Origin: Anaerolineae bacterium
GTDB lineage: Bacteria > Chloroflexota > Anaerolineae > B4-G1
Assembly: GCA_027079895.1 (NCBI GenBank)
Contig: JALWUZ010000136.1
Location: 1-7,766 of the forward strand
Length of the DNA: 7,766 nucleotides
Direction of reading: 5' to 3'
Below, one piece after another: positions 6,179 through 7,766 of this stretch. Numbering within the stretch: position 1 is the stretch's first letter; each line of letters starts with the position of its first letter. The notes below the pieces were generated by a model. The model was not told the DNA's origin and searched no databases. It saw only the letters and a list, made by a program, of their open reading frames with translations. The position numbers were made by a program, and so were the translations under genes.

Positions 6179-6829
6179 TCACTTGGAGCGGACGCTGAAA
6201 ACGACCGTGTGGGGGAAGACTAACCGGTCGGAGTCGGCGACCCCCTTCGACAGCCATTCGCGGTTGGCGAGTTCAAAGTGGCTTTGGAGGTCACGCATCA
6301 TCTCCAACTGGGTACGGGCCGGTTCGAGGGAGAAGAGCGTCACCAGGGTGGTGTAGCGGCGGGGGAATATGCCGACCCACTGCTCGTCCTCCACCTCGAC
6401 GCTGCGCATTTGCCCCTCGGCCTCCCCGTTGCGGGCACTTTCGAGGACCGGTTCGATCAGTTGCGGGTCCACCTCGAAGTTGCCGACAGTGCGGATGGGT
6501 TGGCCGGTCTCGTTGGAGTAGATGGCGTACCCCAGGATGCGGGCCGCGTGTTGTAAGCGGATAGCCAGGCTCTTGCCCTTGGTGCCCTGCGCCCGTAGCA
6601 GCGCGGCCTGCGGCGACTCCTCCAACGCTTTCTCGATCATCCTCCGCTCGCCCTGGTAGTGAGCGTAGAGTTCTTGAAATTGCCTGGAATTGACCCGCCC
6701 GGCAGCGAAATCCTCGGCCAGCCGTTCCATTTTCTTGCGCACCTGGTCGAGGTAGGCACGGGCTTGAGCGATGGCCGCCTCGTCCGCCGAGGTGTCGGAG
6801 TAGGCTGAAGGATTGGTAGGGTTGGACAT
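6179..6829 (-). CDS. Uncharacterised protein with SHOCT-like motif and possible roadblock/LC7-like domain
   Basis: A 216-residue soluble protein. The ATG at 6829 has AAAGGAGT (complement of 6835-6842) 5 nt upstream and a near-consensus promoter behind it, so the start is firm. Residues 1-16 are polar and Ser/Asn/Thr-rich. About 17-70 is helical and charged, with an LAEDFAAGRVNSRQFQELY segment (37-55) that resembles the SHOCT oligomerisation motif. After a basic linker (84-91), residues 97-195 alternate strands and helices: ILGYAIYSNETGQPIRTVG, then a helix, then WVGIFPRRYTTLVTLFS, then a long helix ending FELANREWL. This order resembles the roadblock/LC7 or profilin-like fold of bacterial regulators that work with small GTPases. 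That assignment is inferred from pattern only. There is no signal peptide, membrane segment or enzyme motif. It is convergent with the hflX run and divergent from the dihydrolipoamide dehydrogenase gene. Confidence 0.85.
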   Translation of the reverse strand: MSNPTNPSAYSDTSADEAAIAQARAYLDQVRKKMERLAEDFAAGRVNSRQFQELYAHYQGERRMIEKALEESPQAALLRAQGTKGKSLAIRLQHAARILGYAIYSNETGQPIRTVGNFEVDPQLIEPVLESARNGEAEGQMRSVEVEDEQWVGIFPRRYTTLVTLFSLEPARTQLEMMRDLQSHFELANREWLSKGVADSDRLVFPHTVVFSVRSK

Positions 6830-6870
6830 GCTTTACTCCTTTGGCTTGCTCACCGTGCTTGTCGGGAGAG

Positions 6871-6899
6871 ATTCTAGCACACTCTGGGCAAGAAGTCAA
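6871..6899 (-). promoter_or_regulatory. Sigma-70-type promoter with extended -10 for the minus-strand gene
   Basis: On the minus strand the -35 box is TTGACT (complement of 6894-6899), the spacer is exactly 17 bp, and the -10 box is TAGAAT (complement of 6871-6876) with TGC directly upstream, an extended -10 element. Transcription should begin near 6864, giving a leader of about 35 nt that contains the Shine-Dalgarno sequence. It is the best promoter match in the window, and AT-rich compared with its surroundings. No operator-like palindrome overlaps it, so moderate to strong constitutive expression is the simplest reading. Confidence 0.75.
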
Positions 6900-6934
6900 T
6901 TCAGGCGCGGGGATTTCCGCATGGGAGGTGCGAA

Positions 6935-7766
6935 ATGGGTGCATACGATGTCACCATCATCGGAGCCGGGCCGGGCGGCTACGTGGCCGCTATCCGGGCC
7001 GCGCAACTGGGGCTCAAAGTCGCCCTGGTGGAGAAGGAGCATTTGGGGGGTGTGTGCCTCAATTACGGCTGTATCCCGACGAAGGCCCTGCTGCGCAACG
7101 CCGCGGTCATCTCTCTCCTGCGACGGGGCAAGGAGTTCGGCTTCACCGTCACCGGCTTCGAGGCCGATTACGGCGCGGCGGTGGCCCGCAGCCGTAAGGT
7201 CTCGGCCCGGCTGGTGAAGGGGGTCGGCCTGCTGATGCGTCAGAACGGGGTCGAGGTCATCGAGGGCCGGGCGACGCTGCGCTCGCCCCGCGCGGTCGAG
7301 GTGGCCCTGAACGACGGCGGCTCCCAGACGGTGGAGACGCGCAACATAGTCGTCGCCACCGGCGGCACAGCCCGCACCATCCCCGGCATAGAGCCCGACG
7401 GCGAACGGGTGCTCACCTACCGCCCGGCCATTCTGCGGCGAGAACTGCCGCAGTCGGCGGTCATCGTCGGGGCCGGGCCGATTGGGATGGAGTTCGCCCA
7501 CATTTGGCGCACCTACGGCACGTCCGTCACCGTCGTCGAGATGCTCCCCCGCGTCCTGCCGCTGGAGGATGCCGAGGTCAGCGCGGAGGTGGAGCGGGCC
7601 TTCCGGCGGCGCAAGGTGCGGGTGCTGACCGGGACCCGAGTGCAGCGCGTCGAAAGGACTGATGACGGCGTCCGCGTGACGGTGACGGGGGAGCAGGGGG
7701 AGCAGGACTTGGAGGCCGACCTGACTTTGATCGCCATTGGGGTGCGTCCCCAGAGCGGGGGGCTGG
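6935..7766 (+). CDS. lpdA: Dihydrolipoamide dehydrogenase (E3), N-terminal part (3' end outside window)
   Basis: E3 reoxidises dihydrolipoyl groups of 2-oxoacid dehydrogenase or glycine-cleavage complexes, passing electrons through FAD and a redox disulfide to NAD+. The frame opens at ATG 6935 with GGGAGG at 6923-6928, 6 nt upstream, and stays open to the window edge (277 residues of a family length near 460). Residues 7-16 (TIIGAGPGGY) are the FAD dinucleotide motif. GGVCLNYGCIPTKALL carries the redox Cys41 and Cys46 in the CxxxxC spacing typical of E3. IVVATGG (near 143-149) is the second FAD-contact motif, and GAGPIG (179-184) opens the NAD-binding domain. The downstream LIAIGVRP motif is also present; the C-terminal dimer domain with the active His-Glu pair is not. 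Mercuric reductase and glutathione reductase are less likely from the disulfide motif. The short gap from the divergent gene means the promoters lie close together or overlap. Confidence 0.92.
   Translation, partial: MGAYDVTIIGAGPGGYVAAIRAAQLGLKVALVEKEHLGGVCLNYGCIPTKALLRNAAVISLLRRGKEFGFTVTGFEADYGAAVARSRKVSARLVKGVGLLMRQNGVEVIEGRATLRSPRAVEVALNDGGSQTVETRNIVVATGGTARTIPGIEPDGERVLTYRPAILRRELPQSAVIVGAGPIGMEFAHIWRTYGTSVTVVEMLPRVLPLEDAEVSAEVERAFRRRKVRVLTGTRVQRVERTDDGVRVTVTGEQGEQDLEADLTLIAIGVRPQSGGL

Noticed and set aside
6846..6875. Possible plus-strand promoter TTGCTC, 18 bp, GATTCT for the E3 gene
   Set aside because: The -10 box matches only half of the consensus and overlaps the much better minus-strand -10 box.
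1..7766. Search for tRNA, rRNA, riboswitch, transposase, integrase, phage or defence genes
   Set aside because: No cloverleaf, conserved RNA motif, terminal inverted repeats around an ORF, or relevant protein motifs were seen; nearly all bases are explained by housekeeping genes.

Overview
The window is a GC-rich stretch of ordinary chromosomal genes (roughly two-thirds G+C by eye, with strong G/C at third codon positions). I infer a Chloroflexota bacterium of the Anaerolineae type. The reasons are the Thr/Pro-rich linker right after a lipobox, the DUF4139 and M28 lipoprotein neighbours, the GTAGGGACAACC-type hairpin repeats, and folate-dependent TrmFO. This taxonomic call is an inference and has not been tested by any search.

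Positions 1-4443 form one tightly packed plus-strand run: the 3' part of trmFO (tRNA m5U54 methyltransferase), an M28-family zinc peptidase or glutaminyl-cyclase-like lipoprotein (4-nt ATGA overlap), a DUF4139/MuiA-like coiled-coil protein (18-nt gap), and a lipoprotein with a Thr/Pro linker, DxDxDG-type repeats and an NTF2-like tail (1-nt overlap). The spacing suggests a single transcript. After it come about 126 nt with two tandem palindromes, then hflX (ribosome-associated GTPase), whose true start is unclear, and a 73-residue two-helix membrane protein translationally coupled to hflX.

The direction then changes. A bipartite inverted repeat lies between the small membrane gene and a convergent minus-strand gene. 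That gene encodes a 216-residue protein with a SHOCT-like motif and possibly a roadblock/LC7-like domain. It has the clearest promoter in the window: TTGACT, 17 bp, TGC-TAGAAT. Divergent from it, the N-terminal two-thirds of a dihydrolipoamide dehydrogenase (FAD-dependent E3) runs off the right edge.

There is no sign of a mobile element, CRISPR array, phage gene, toxin-antitoxin or defence system, and I do not see an undescribed system here. The points most worth a second look are the hflX start (a strong Shine-Dalgarno sequence facing an ATC codon just after a repeat), the coupled small membrane protein, the uncharacterised minus-strand protein, and the two exported or lipidated proteins flanking the DUF4139 protein.
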